A stretch of 64,000 bases of DNA, from positions 186,001 through 250,000 of the forward strand of contig JBCBDX010000002.1 of assembly GCA_038529265.1 (NCBI GenBank), given 5' to 3'. The notes below the pieces were generated by a model. The model ran no database searches and had not been told where the DNA came from. It was given only the letters and a program-made list of their open reading frames with translations. The position numbers and the translations under genes are program-made. Positions 34,242-42,289 of this stretch are shown piece after piece. Position 1 is the first letter of the stretch, and every line of letters starts with the position of its first letter. This DNA comes from JBCBDX01 sp038529265 (GTDB lineage Bacteria; Pseudomonadota; Alphaproteobacteria; Rhizobiales; Rhizobiaceae).

Positions 34242-35672
34242 ATGATTTTTTCTACGCCCATTTTCGTTTTCGCGTTTCTGCCGCTGTTTTTATCGCTCTA
34301 TTATTTGACGCCAGCGCGATACAAAACTTCAACGCTATTGGTCGCAAGCTGTATATTCTACGGCTGGTGGCAACTGAACTACCTGGCTCTTGTCATAGCC
34401 ATTGCCGCGCTAAGCTATGCAGCTGGCGCTGCGGCTACATCGGGTGTTTCAGAACGGGCAAAGAGATGGGCAGTTAAGCTCGGCGTTACAGCCAACCTAT
34501 TGATTTTGGGGTGGTTCAAGTATGCATACTTCGTCACGGACACATTCCAGGGCGCGTTGGACCGCCTCGACTTAACAACAAGCTATGGCATGTCGCTGCC
34601 TGAGATCATCCTGCCTATTGGCCTGTCATTTCTCGTCTTTCAATCAATCAGCTATATCCTAGACGTTAGCCGGGGCGATGCTCCACCAGCACGCAATATC
34701 GTGGACTTCCTGGCCTTCTCATCGCTTTTTCCGCAGCTGATTGCCGGACCAATCCTCCGCTACAAGGACTTGGCACATCAATTTGAAAGTCGGCATCACA
34801 GCCTTTCTTTGTTCCTGAAAGGCTGCAAGCGCTTCACGCTCGGACTGGCCATGAAGCTGCTCATCGCCGACAGCGTCGCCCCCCTGGTAGACCGCATGTT
34901 TGCGTTGCAAACTCCGACAATGGCGGAAGCCTGGCTCGGTGCGACGGCCTATGCCATCCAATTGTTTTTCGATTTTGCAGGTTACTCAGCAATGGCCATC
35001 GGTCTTGGATTGATGATTGGCTTTCGCTTTGTTGAGAACTTCAATGCACCCTACTCCAGCCGCTCGGTAACAGAGTTCTGGCGTCGCTGGCATATCAGCT
35101 TGTCTGCCTGGCTTCGCGACTATCTTTATGTACCGCTGGGAGGCAACCGTCACGGCTCATTTAAAACCTACCGTAACCTGATACTGACCATGGCGCTTGG
35201 CGGTCTGTGGCACGGTTCCAATTGGACATTTTTGATCTGGGGAGTCTGGCATGGCGGCATCATGGCCGTCGAACGCGCTCTTGGTGCAAAAGGGAAAGAA
35301 ACAGTATGGCCGCCCGCAATCGCATGGCCACTGACGATGGTCTTTGTGCTTATCGGCTGGGTGGTCTTTCGAGCGCCGACACTGTCGGACGCGGCAACCA
35401 TGTACATCGGTATGGCTGGCCTTAACGGCATATTGATGTCTCCAGAAAGCATTTTTCTGCTGCGTCCGACCGAAATTTTGTTCCTAATGGCCGGGATCAG
35501 CATCTGCCTTCTCCAAGCACAGGCTGACAGACTCACGCGCTGGCGCTTTACCACGTTGAACACCAACATTTGGCAGGCGACAGCCGGAGCGCGGACTGTA
35601 ACCCTCTTTATTGCATGTGCCTCAATCATGCAGGCGCGCGCTGAGTCACCCTTTTTGTATTTTCAGTTTTGA
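34242..35672 (+). CDS. AlgI-like membrane-bound O-acyltransferase (MBOAT)
   Basis: A 476-residue polytopic membrane protein with about 10-12 helices. The MBOAT signature is complete: TEFWRRWHISLSAWLRDYLY, then GLWHGSNW with H324 and GVWHG with H337, and YVPLGGNRHG. It passes acetyl groups across the inner membrane to periplasmic transferases. It is slightly shorter than Pseudomonas AlgI (520). The start at 34242 (MIFSTPIF, the classic AlgI opening) is preceded by GGATAGG. The next frame overlaps its stop, so algF-I-J-X are coupled. Confidence 0.92.
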   Translation: MIFSTPIFVFAFLPLFLSLYYLTPARYKTSTLLVASCIFYGWWQLNYLALVIAIAALSYAAGAAATSGVSERAKRWAVKLGVTANLLILGWFKYAYFVTDTFQGALDRLDLTTSYGMSLPEIILPIGLSFLVFQSISYILDVSRGDAPPARNIVDFLAFSSLFPQLIAGPILRYKDLAHQFESRHHSLSLFLKGCKRFTLGLAMKLLIADSVAPLVDRMFALQTPTMAEAWLGATAYAIQLFFDFAGYSAMAIGLGLMIGFRFVENFNAPYSSRSVTEFWRRWHISLSAWLRDYLYVPLGGNRHGSFKTYRNLILTMALGGLWHGSNWTFLIWGVWHGGIMAVERALGAKGKETVWPPAIAWPLTMVFVLIGWVVFRAPTLSDAATMYIGMAGLNGILMSPESIFLLRPTEILFLMAGISICLLQAQADRLTRWRFTTLNTNIWQATAGARTVTLFIACASIMQARAESPFLYFQF

Positions 35673-35683
35673 CGGGGCAATCC

Positions 35684-36724
35684 ATGCAACGATCAATTCG
35701 TTCCAACGCTATTACGCTCGCCATTGGTTTGACATGTCTTGCCGTTTTACCGGGCGCTTGGACCATCGCAAAGACACCGGCAAGCGACCTCAGCATCCAG
35801 TTCGGCAACGGCGAAACGCAGCGCCTCTATGAAGCGCGATTTGAAGAGAACTTTCCGCTCGCAATCCATATCCGGCATGCCTGGTCAGCTTTGAAAATCG
35901 GCCTGCTGAGCGAACCAGCTGCGGGTGCAATTATGGGCAAGAGTGGCACGCTGTTTACGGTTGAAGAATTTCAGGCACCAGAAGCGTCCATCAACTTTGC
36001 TCGGGAGCTATCGGTCACCAGGAGTGCAATCGAAGCGCTTGGCGCAAAGTTGTTGACAGTTATCATTCCAGATAAGTCGCGCATGCTTTCACATGAGCTG
36101 CCCCGACGGCGTTCCGCAGAATTTGAGCGCCGTTATGAGAGCCTGCTGGAGGAATTGGGTGCACAAAAACTCCCCGTGATCGACTTGCGCTCCGCACTTG
36201 CGGAGCCCGGCAGCTTTATGGTGACGGACACGCATTGGAGCCCGCAAGGTGCGTACCGGTCAGCGCTTGCCATATCCGACTATGCAATCGAACATGTCGC
36301 ATCGCATACACAATTTGAACTCGCGCGAGGCCCAATCAGACAGTTTGAAGGCGATTTAATCGCCTTCGCAGACACGGGCCCGTGGCGCCCCATCGTAGGT
36401 CCAGTCTCAGAGACCATCCAAACCTTTAATATCGAGCAAAAGGCTTCCGAAAACGATGATAGCCTTGGCCTGTTCGATGACGTTACCATTCCGGTGGCAC
36501 TGGTTGGCACCAGTTTTTCCGCTCGGGAAGACTTTCATTTTGCCGATTTTTTGAAGGTCGCGCTTCACGCCGATCTGACTTCCTACGCGCTGGAAGGCCT
36601 CGGCCCGTTCGAGCCGATGCAGCGCTTCCTGGAAGACAAATCCGTTTCTGAAAACCCACCGCAAATCGTCATCTGGGAAATCCCGGAGCGTTACATCAAC
36701 ACATGGAGCCATACCAATGACTAA
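35684..36724 (+). CDS. AlgJ-like SGNH polysaccharide O-acetyltransferase
   Basis: A 346-residue protein with an N-terminal membrane anchor or uncleaved signal (residues about 10-30) and an SGNH-type domain of the AlgJ/AlgX family. The catalytic pieces are D182 and H184 in TDTHW and the serine S277 in GTSFS. It should accept acetyl from the MBOAT partner in the periplasm. GGGGC precedes the ATG at 35684. It overlaps the algX-like gene by 8 bp. Confidence 0.82.
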   Translation: MQRSIRSNAITLAIGLTCLAVLPGAWTIAKTPASDLSIQFGNGETQRLYEARFEENFPLAIHIRHAWSALKIGLLSEPAAGAIMGKSGTLFTVEEFQAPEASINFARELSVTRSAIEALGAKLLTVIIPDKSRMLSHELPRRRSAEFERRYESLLEELGAQKLPVIDLRSALAEPGSFMVTDTHWSPQGAYRSALAISDYAIEHVASHTQFELARGPIRQFEGDLIAFADTGPWRPIVGPVSETIQTFNIEQKASENDDSLGLFDDVTIPVALVGTSFSAREDFHFADFLKVALHADLTSYALEGLGPFEPMQRFLEDKSVSENPPQIVIWEIPERYINTWSHTND

Positions 36725-38048
36725 CACCATCCGTGCCTTGGCAATTGCCCTGGCATCGAGCATTGCTGCAACAGCTGTGAACGCTGCGCCACTTTGCCCT
36801 GAATTTGCGTCGCCAGATTTGATGCCCTCGAAATATCGCAAGCTGGCACCTGTCCTGTCAGGTGGCCTGACCGACTGGATCATCACCGATGACCAAATGG
36901 ATCTGAAATACGTTCCAAACGATCAATCCAAGTACCTCCTTGGCGAAATCGCTAAAGCATTTGAGGCGCGCGGTACGAAGCTGGCTATTGTGATGGCTCC
37001 GCCACGCCCACTGATTGCGGGACAAGAAGCCATTGATGCGCTTGGCAACAATGGTGATGAATTCAAGGTGGATGCAGTTGCAGCGTCCTTCAATGAGATG
37101 GTCTCATTTGTTCAGTCCACCGGCATCATCATGCCGAACCTGCTGGAGGTCGCCACTGCTTCAGAAGAAGTCCGCGAAAAATTTTATTATCGCCACGATA
37201 CACATTGGACGCCCCATGGCGCGGCGCGCAGTGCAGTCGCGCTAGCCGAAGCGGTGGCGGCCGCGGAACTGCCCGCGTTTGCGCGGATCACACCATCTGC
37301 ACCTGATTTTACAAGCACAACAGAAGTTCTTGCCGAAGAAGGTTCATTGGCAGTGATGGCCAATAAGGTTTGCGGTGCAAATGTTCCACCGGTTGAAACG
37401 CCATTCCCAGCCTTCGACGATCAACAGGCCGATTTGTTGGGCGACGGCGCCAGCGACAAACCGCAAATTATTTTGGCCGGCTCCAGCTTCAGCAACCGAT
37501 ATAAGCGTGATGCCTACCGGGTAGCCGACGCCATCGCATCAACCATAAGCGCTGATGTCACCAATGTGTCAGTGGCAGGCGGCGGTGCAATCGGGGGTAT
37601 AGAAGGTGCAATCCTGACCGGCATGATCGACAAGGATAACCCGCCTGCCCTGGTCGTCTGGGAGTTGCCATACACCGAAGGTTTGGGATCGCCGAGCACC
37701 TTGCGCCAATTATTGGGTGCGCTGCAAATGAATGACGATGCTCAGATGGCCGCCAGCCGCTCCCTGGATGCAAGCGGTGAAACCATGATCGCGCTTGCCA
37801 ACAGCGACGCTCAGCTGATCACTTTCAAACTGCCCAACACCGAGATTGAAGAGATCAAAGTCAGAATCAGCTTTGAAAAACGCAAGGACATGAATTTGAA
37901 GCTGCGCCGCAAAGACCATGTGCCGGCAGCCCTGCGTTCAGACTATTGGTCACTAAGCCTTTCTGGCATGGCCAAAGACAAACCGCTTGCTGCGAAGGTC
38001 ACCTATGACGCCAAAAGCCTTGGTTCCGGCGCCGAGTTTAGCTTCTAA
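36717..38048 (+). CDS. AlgX-like SGNH O-acetyltransferase with C-terminal carbohydrate-binding-like domain
   Basis: A 443-residue secreted protein: signal peptide (residues about 1-23, AATAVNA-AP), SGNH domain (about 25-320) and a C-terminal beta-rich domain (about 335-443). Catalytic residues are D161 and H163 in HDTHW and S257 in GSSFS. Pseudomonas AlgX has the same two-domain build and directly acetylates mannuronate. A conserved-looking cysteine pair (C27 and C218-219 area) may form a disulfide. It is the last gene of the acetylation operon and is followed by a strong terminator. Confidence 0.85.
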   Translation: MTNTIRALAIALASSIAATAVNAAPLCPEFASPDLMPSKYRKLAPVLSGGLTDWIITDDQMDLKYVPNDQSKYLLGEIAKAFEARGTKLAIVMAPPRPLIAGQEAIDALGNNGDEFKVDAVAASFNEMVSFVQSTGIIMPNLLEVATASEEVREKFYYRHDTHWTPHGAARSAVALAEAVAAAELPAFARITPSAPDFTSTTEVLAEEGSLAVMANKVCGANVPPVETPFPAFDDQQADLLGDGASDKPQIILAGSSFSNRYKRDAYRVADAIASTISADVTNVSVAGGGAIGGIEGAILTGMIDKDNPPALVVWELPYTEGLGSPSTLRQLLGALQMNDDAQMAASRSLDASGETMIALANSDAQLITFKLPNTEIEEIKVRISFEKRKDMNLKLRRKDHVPAALRSDYWSLSLSGMAKDKPLAAKVTYDAKSLGSGAEFSF

Positions 38049-38072
38049 GGATTTGCCTCCCCGAAGCACTTC

Positions 38073-38102
38073 AGCCGCGCTCATGTTGGGCGCGGCTTTT
38101 TT
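38073..38102 (+). terminator. Rho-independent terminator of the acetylation operon
   Basis: A perfect 8-bp stem AGCCGCGC (38073-38080) with GCGCGGCT (38090-38097), a 9-nt loop and a six-T run. It lies 25 bp after the algX-like stop. Confidence 0.92.
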
Positions 38103-38199
38103 ATGAATGCAAGATAAATGCGACCTTCAAAGGCGGTTCAAATGCGCTCGCCCATTAAGCACGTGCCGTAACGGCATAAACCTAAGCGAGGACAGGAAC

Positions 38200-38532
38200 A
38201 TGAAATTCAAAACAGCACTTATCAGCGCAGCAATTGCACTCTCCACATCAACAGGCGCTTTTTCCCAAAGCATCGAACTTACGACTGGCATTGGCTTTGG
38301 CCAGACACGCACACAGGCAATGCAGGAAGCCGTTCGCGCATGGGTTAATCAATCCATGATCGATCATGGCTCAGCCGATTGGAACACAGCGTTCAAAGGC
38401 CCCATGGAGTGTAACCAGACCACTACTGGCGGCGGTGCAACAACACAAGGCATCGGCATTGGCGGCGATATGACCGGCTCTTGGGCATGTTCTGTATCTG
38501 GTGTGCCAGTTTCGGCATTGATACCAAGCTGA
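38200..38532 (+). CDS. Small secreted protein of unknown function
   Basis: A 110-residue protein with a clear signal peptide (MKFKTALISA to GAFSQ, cleavage near residue 22). The mature part has an EAVRAWVNQ helix, tryptophans at 48 and 61, two cysteines (C71, C97) that could pair, and a glycine/threonine-rich stretch between them. The AW...G..W......C layout recurs in short secreted alphaproteobacterial proteins, none with a known function to me. GAGGA lies 7 nt before the ATG. It is flanked by terminators on both sides, so it is a separate transcription unit beside the exopolysaccharide genes. Confidence 0.65.
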   Translation: MKFKTALISAAIALSTSTGAFSQSIELTTGIGFGQTRTQAMQEAVRAWVNQSMIDHGSADWNTAFKGPMECNQTTTGGGATTQGIGIGGDMTGSWACSVSGVPVSALIPS

Positions 38533-38556
38533 ACATAGCACCTAAACTTCAAGAAA

Positions 38557-38597
38557 CGGAAAAACCCCGCGACCCATTCAAGGGCGCGGGGTTTCCT
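38557..38597. terminator. Bidirectional terminator between the small secreted protein and isocitrate lyase
   Basis: AAACCCCGCG (38562-38571) pairs with CGCGGGGTTT (38585-38594), and an inner CCC/GGG extends the stem past a bulged A. T-rich ends on both strands (TTTCC on plus, TTTTTCC on minus) let it serve both convergent genes. Confidence 0.88.
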
Positions 38598-38622
38598 TCC
38601 TCCCAGAACCTTTTTCAGAAGC

Positions 38623-40224
38623 TTACTCGGCTGCCTCAAACTGGTTCATGGTATTGTCTTTGCCGCCGGCCAACAGTGCAGCCTCACCTGCAAAATACTC
38701 TTTGTGGTCGTCACCCATGTCTGAACCAGCCATGTTCTGGTGCTTGACGCAGGCAATGCCCTGACGGATCTCTTCACGTTGAACTTGTTTAACGTAGCCG
38801 AGCATAGCCTCATCGCCAAAGTAACGTTTGGCAAGATTATCGGTAGACAGAGCCGCGGTATGGTATGTCGGAAGCGTGATCAAATGGTGGAAAATACCGG
38901 CTTCGCGAGCACCATCGGCCTGGAAGGTTCGGATCTTTTCGTCAGCTTCAGCCGCCAAGTCGCTGTCATCATAGTCAACGCTCATCAGTCTTTCCGGATC
39001 ATATGCGGAAACATCTTTACCAGCCGCTTGCCATTCTTCTAAAACCTGCTGGCGGAACTTCAGCGTCCAGTTGAAGGACGGGGAGTTGTTATAAACAAGC
39101 TTGGCGTTTGGCATAACTTCACGAATGCGGCGAACCATCCCGCCGATCTGGCCGACATGTGGTTTCTCTGTTTCAATCCAGAGCAAATCCGCACCATTTT
39201 GCAGCGACGTGATGCAATCCAGAACACAACGATCTTCACCGGTGCCCGGTTTGAACTGGTAGAGGTTCGATGCCAGGCGTTTGGGGCGAAGAAGCTTGCC
39301 ATCGCGCTTGATAACAACATCGGATGACTGGAGGTCTTCTGCCGATACTTCTTCGCAATCCAGGAACGCGTTGTATTGATCGCCCAAGTCGCCCGCTTCG
39401 CGCGAATATGCGATCTGCTTTGTCAGGCCGGCACCAAGAGAATCTGTGCGTGTAACGATGATGCCATCATCAACGCCCATCTCAAGGAATGCGTAGCGAC
39501 AAGCGCGAACCTTGGCCAAAAAGTCTTCGTGGGGAACCGTAACCTTTCCGTCCTGGTGGCCGCATTGTTTTTCATCAGAAACCTGGTTTTCGATTTGGAG
39601 CGCGCAAGCGCCGGCCTCGATCATCTTCTTGGCAAGAAGATAGGTTGCTTCCGCATTGCCAAAACCTGCGTCAATGTCTGCAATGATAGGGACAACATGG
39701 GTCTCATGATTATCGATCTGCTTTTGAACAGACGCGGCCCTGACTTCATCGCCGGCCTCACGCGCTGCATCTAGATCGCGGAACAGTCCACCAAGCTCAC
39801 GGGCATCGGCTTGACGCAAAAATGTGTAGAGTTCCTCAATCAACGCCGGAACAGATGTCTTCTCATGCATGGATTGATCGGGTAGCGGACCAAACTCTGA
39901 CCGCAGCGCTGCAACCATCCAGCCGGAGAGATACAGGTACTTGCCCTTTGTCGTGCCAAAATGCTTCTTGATGGAAATCATCTTCTGCTGACCAATAAAG
40001 CCATGCCAGCAGCCCAGTGACTGGGTGTAATTGGATGGATCAGCATCATATGCCGCCATATCACGGCGCATGATGCCTGCCGTGTACTTCGCGATGTCCA
40101 ATCCCGTTTTGAAGCGATTTTGAAGTCGCATGCGCGCAACATATTCAGGATCAATCGCATTCCATGGAGATCCCTGTGCGGAAATCAGCTCCTTGGCAGT
40201 ACCAATCTCGTTTTGATAGCCCAT
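38623..40224 (-). CDS. aceA: Isocitrate lyase, long form
   Basis: A 533-residue glyoxylate-shunt enzyme cleaving isocitrate to glyoxylate and succinate. It has IADIDAGFGNAEA at 181-193 and the active-site C221 in EKQCGH, then TRTDSLGAG. The length and the SDEKQCGHQDGKV block match the about 530-residue form of Pseudomonas aeruginosa, longer than the E. coli enzyme (434). It allows growth on acetate or fatty acids and competes with icd. The promoter region upstream has repeated TAAAT(T)TGTAAAAT elements. No malate synthase is in the window. Confidence 0.95.
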   Translation of the reverse strand: MGYQNEIGTAKELISAQGSPWNAIDPEYVARMRLQNRFKTGLDIAKYTAGIMRRDMAAYDADPSNYTQSLGCWHGFIGQQKMISIKKHFGTTKGKYLYLSGWMVAALRSEFGPLPDQSMHEKTSVPALIEELYTFLRQADARELGGLFRDLDAAREAGDEVRAASVQKQIDNHETHVVPIIADIDAGFGNAEATYLLAKKMIEAGACALQIENQVSDEKQCGHQDGKVTVPHEDFLAKVRACRYAFLEMGVDDGIIVTRTDSLGAGLTKQIAYSREAGDLGDQYNAFLDCEEVSAEDLQSSDVVIKRDGKLLRPKRLASNLYQFKPGTGEDRCVLDCITSLQNGADLLWIETEKPHVGQIGGMVRRIREVMPNAKLVYNNSPSFNWTLKFRQQVLEEWQAAGKDVSAYDPERLMSVDYDDSDLAAEADEKIRTFQADGAREAGIFHHLITLPTYHTAALSTDNLAKRYFGDEAMLGYVKQVQREEIRQGIACVKHQNMAGSDMGDDHKEYFAGEAALLAGGKDNTMNQFEAAE

Positions 40225-40261
40225 CTTCTCACTCCTTGCGGTTTTGACGCCATGCGACGTC

Positions 40262-40462
40262 TAAATTGTAAAATCCTGTAAAAGCGCGGTGTCGTAGGTC
40301 CGACAACTCGATTAAAGATCGCCATTGGAGGCGAAATCGAGGTTTTACTTGTCAAATTGAGAAGTGACCTGCATCAAAAACCTGAAATTTGCGTCAGATT
40401 TTTCTGTCAATCAGCGTGGTTTCACAAAGGCGTAGTGTAAATTTGTAAAATTTTTGACAAAC
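40262..40462 (-). promoter_or_regulatory. Repeated operator-like elements upstream of isocitrate lyase
   Basis: Two copies of TAAAT(T)TGTAAAAT, 176 bp apart, and a third partial AAATTTGC copy lie upstream of aceA. They resemble the AAATTTGC-type sites of RamB/ScfR-like regulators of glyoxylate and propionate genes. The regulator assignment is inference; the repetition is visible. Confidence 0.4.
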
Positions 40463-40514
40463 ACCTAGTGGCGATCTGTCAAAAGAAACCTCACACATTA
40501 TAGGATATTGAGAG

Positions 40515-40638
40515 GTCGAGACGATTCAGGCCAATTGGGCGCGGGTAGTCGGGGAGGCAAGCAGTCACAGCCATTTGGTAGCCCCCGCGCCAGATGCCTG
40601 GTCTGTCCGACATGGTGCGGTGGGGGCACCGCCGCACC
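40515..40638. ncRNA. Candidate structured RNA (strand unresolved)
   Basis: Nested complementary arms: GTCG-AGAC (40515-40522) with GTCT...CGAC (40601-40611), CAGGC (40527-40531) with GCCTG (40596-40600), and GGCGCGGG (40538-40545) with CCCGCGCC (40584-40591), followed by a GGTGCGG/CCGCACC hairpin (40614-40620 with 40632-40638). A TATAGG box preceded 17 nt upstream by CTGTCA could drive it on the plus strand. On the minus strand the same DNA would be the pccB 3' region. It does not match SRP RNA or tmRNA signatures that I know. Confidence 0.35.
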
Positions 40639-40665
40639 GCCCGCCTTCATCGAATGAGTAGCGCT

Positions 40666-42198
40666 CTAAAGCGGTATGTTGTCGTGCTTTTTCCATGGAT
40701 TTTGCAAGTCTTTATTGCGCAGCAGCCGTAGCGCGCGCGCTACACGTCGGCGCGTCGACCTTGGCATGATCACTTCATCGATATAGCCGCGCTCGGCAGC
40801 AACAAACGGCGAAAGAAAGCGGTCTTCATACTCTTTCGTATGCGCAGCGATCTTATCTTCATCGCCAATGTCCTTGCGATGGATAATCTCTACCGCGCCT
40901 TTGGCACCCATCACCGCAATCTCAGCCGACGGCCAAGCATAGTTCATGTCACCGCGCAGATGTTTCGAAGCCATCACATCATATGCACCGCCATAGGCTT
41001 TGCGGGTAATGACCGTAATCTTTGGAACGGTCGCCTCCCCGTAGGCAAATAGCAGTTTGGCACCGTGCTTGATGAGGCCACCACACTCCTGCGACGTGCC
41101 GGGCAGGAAACCTGGAACATCAACATATGTGACAATTGGAATGGAAAACGCATCACAGAATCGTACGAACCGAGCCGCTTTGCGGCTTGCATCACTGTCC
41201 AGCACGCCAGCCAATACAAGCGGCTGATTGGCCACAAAGCCGGTCGTGCGCCCCTCAACCCTGCCAAAGCCGACCACGATGTTAGCTGCGAAGTCTCTCT
41301 GTACCTCGAAGAAATCGCCTTCATCGACCGTCTTGAAGATCAACTCCTTGATATCATACGGCTTGTTGGCATTGTCCGGCACGAGCGTATCAAGAGACGT
41401 ATCATCCACATCCACCGGCTGCGCGCACTCTAACTCTGGCAGTTCGGCTGTGTTTGACGTCGGCAAAAAATCAACAAGGCGCCGCATCTGCAAAAGCGCC
41501 TCAACGTCGTCATCGTACGCGCCATCTGCGATAGATGATTTCGACGTGTGAACCTTGGCCCCACCAAGTTCTTCGGCAGTGACTGTCTCATTGGTAACGG
41601 TCTTCACGACGTCAGGCCCCGTCACAAACATATAAGACCGGTCGCGCACCATGTAGATAAAGTCTGTCATGGCCGGTGAATAGACATCACCACCTGCGCA
41701 AGGCCCCATAATGACTGAAATCTGCGGTATCACGCCGGAAGCCAACACATTGCGCTGAAAGACTTCAGCATAGCCACCGAGCGCTGCCACGCCTTCCTGA
41801 ATGCGAGCGCCACCTGCATCGTATAAACCAATGATTGGCGCTCTGTTTTTCAGCGCCATATCTTGGATCTTCATTATCTTTTGAGCATGCGTTTCGGACA
41901 GCGACCCACCAAAAACCGTGAAGTCCTTGGCAAATACAAACACAGTGCGACCATTGATAGTGCCCCACCCTGTCACGACACCATCGCCGGGAATTTTCGT
42001 TTGCTCCATGCCAAAGTCGCTACAGCGATGCTGAACAAACATGTCGAACTCTTCAAACGACCCATGATCGAGCAAAACATCGAGGCGCTCGCGTGCCGTT
42101 AGCTTGCCTTTGGCATGTTGTGCATCGATACGCGTTTGACCGCCGCCCATTCGGGCCGTTGCACGCCGCTCCTGAAGCTCATCAAGGACCGTTTTCAT
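40666..42198 (-). CDS. pccB: Propionyl-CoA carboxylase, beta (carboxyltransferase) subunit
   Basis: A 510-residue crotonase-fold carboxyltransferase that moves CO2 from biotin to propionyl-CoA. It shows GKLTARERLDVLLD near the N-terminus, YDAGGARIQEGVAALGGYAE and MGPCAGGDVYSPAMTDF (first oxyanion hole), and DVPGFLPGTSQE with ITRKAYGGAYDVM (second). Family length is normal. The biotin-bearing alpha subunit is not in the window, so it must lie elsewhere. GGGGGA directly before the ATG serves as ribosome-binding site. Propionate use pairs logically with the nearby isocitrate lyase. Confidence 0.93.
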   Translation of the reverse strand: MKTVLDELQERRATARMGGGQTRIDAQHAKGKLTARERLDVLLDHGSFEEFDMFVQHRCSDFGMEQTKIPGDGVVTGWGTINGRTVFVFAKDFTVFGGSLSETHAQKIMKIQDMALKNRAPIIGLYDAGGARIQEGVAALGGYAEVFQRNVLASGVIPQISVIMGPCAGGDVYSPAMTDFIYMVRDRSYMFVTGPDVVKTVTNETVTAEELGGAKVHTSKSSIADGAYDDDVEALLQMRRLVDFLPTSNTAELPELECAQPVDVDDTSLDTLVPDNANKPYDIKELIFKTVDEGDFFEVQRDFAANIVVGFGRVEGRTTGFVANQPLVLAGVLDSDASRKAARFVRFCDAFSIPIVTYVDVPGFLPGTSQECGGLIKHGAKLLFAYGEATVPKITVITRKAYGGAYDVMASKHLRGDMNYAWPSAEIAVMGAKGAVEIIHRKDIGDEDKIAAHTKEYEDRFLSPFVAAERGYIDEVIMPRSTRRRVARALRLLRNKDLQNPWKKHDNIPL

Positions 42199-42289
42199 TT
42201 ATCCCCCAAACGCATTTGCGTTTTGTTTTTCTGGTTCTTTTGTTAGCGCGCAACCGGCTGGAAGCGAAACCAAACTTTGGCCGTAAACA

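Larger units (their letters stand above)
40225..40665. other. 441-bp intergenic region: isocitrate lyase control region and a structured GC-rich segment
   Basis: No coding frame is supported. The half next to aceA (40225-40500) is AT-rich with repeated TAAAT(T)TGTAAAAT elements (40262-40274 and 40438-40451) and a third partial copy AAATTTGC at about 40385. The far half (40515-40638) is GC-rich and can form a long interrupted hairpin plus a second strong hairpin, described separately. A TATAAT lies on the minus strand at 40498-40503. Confidence 0.6.

Noticed and set aside
40515..40600. Signal recognition particle (4.5S) RNA
   Set aside because: A long hairpin containing AAGCAG was tempting, but the conserved GGAA tetraloop and flanking symmetric loop are absent.
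42205..42232. Terminator-like hairpin AAACGCA/TGCGTTT plus T run on the plus strand
   Set aside because: No plus-strand gene ends upstream of it; it lies just before the pccB start on the minus strand and may be chance or stop antisense transcripts.
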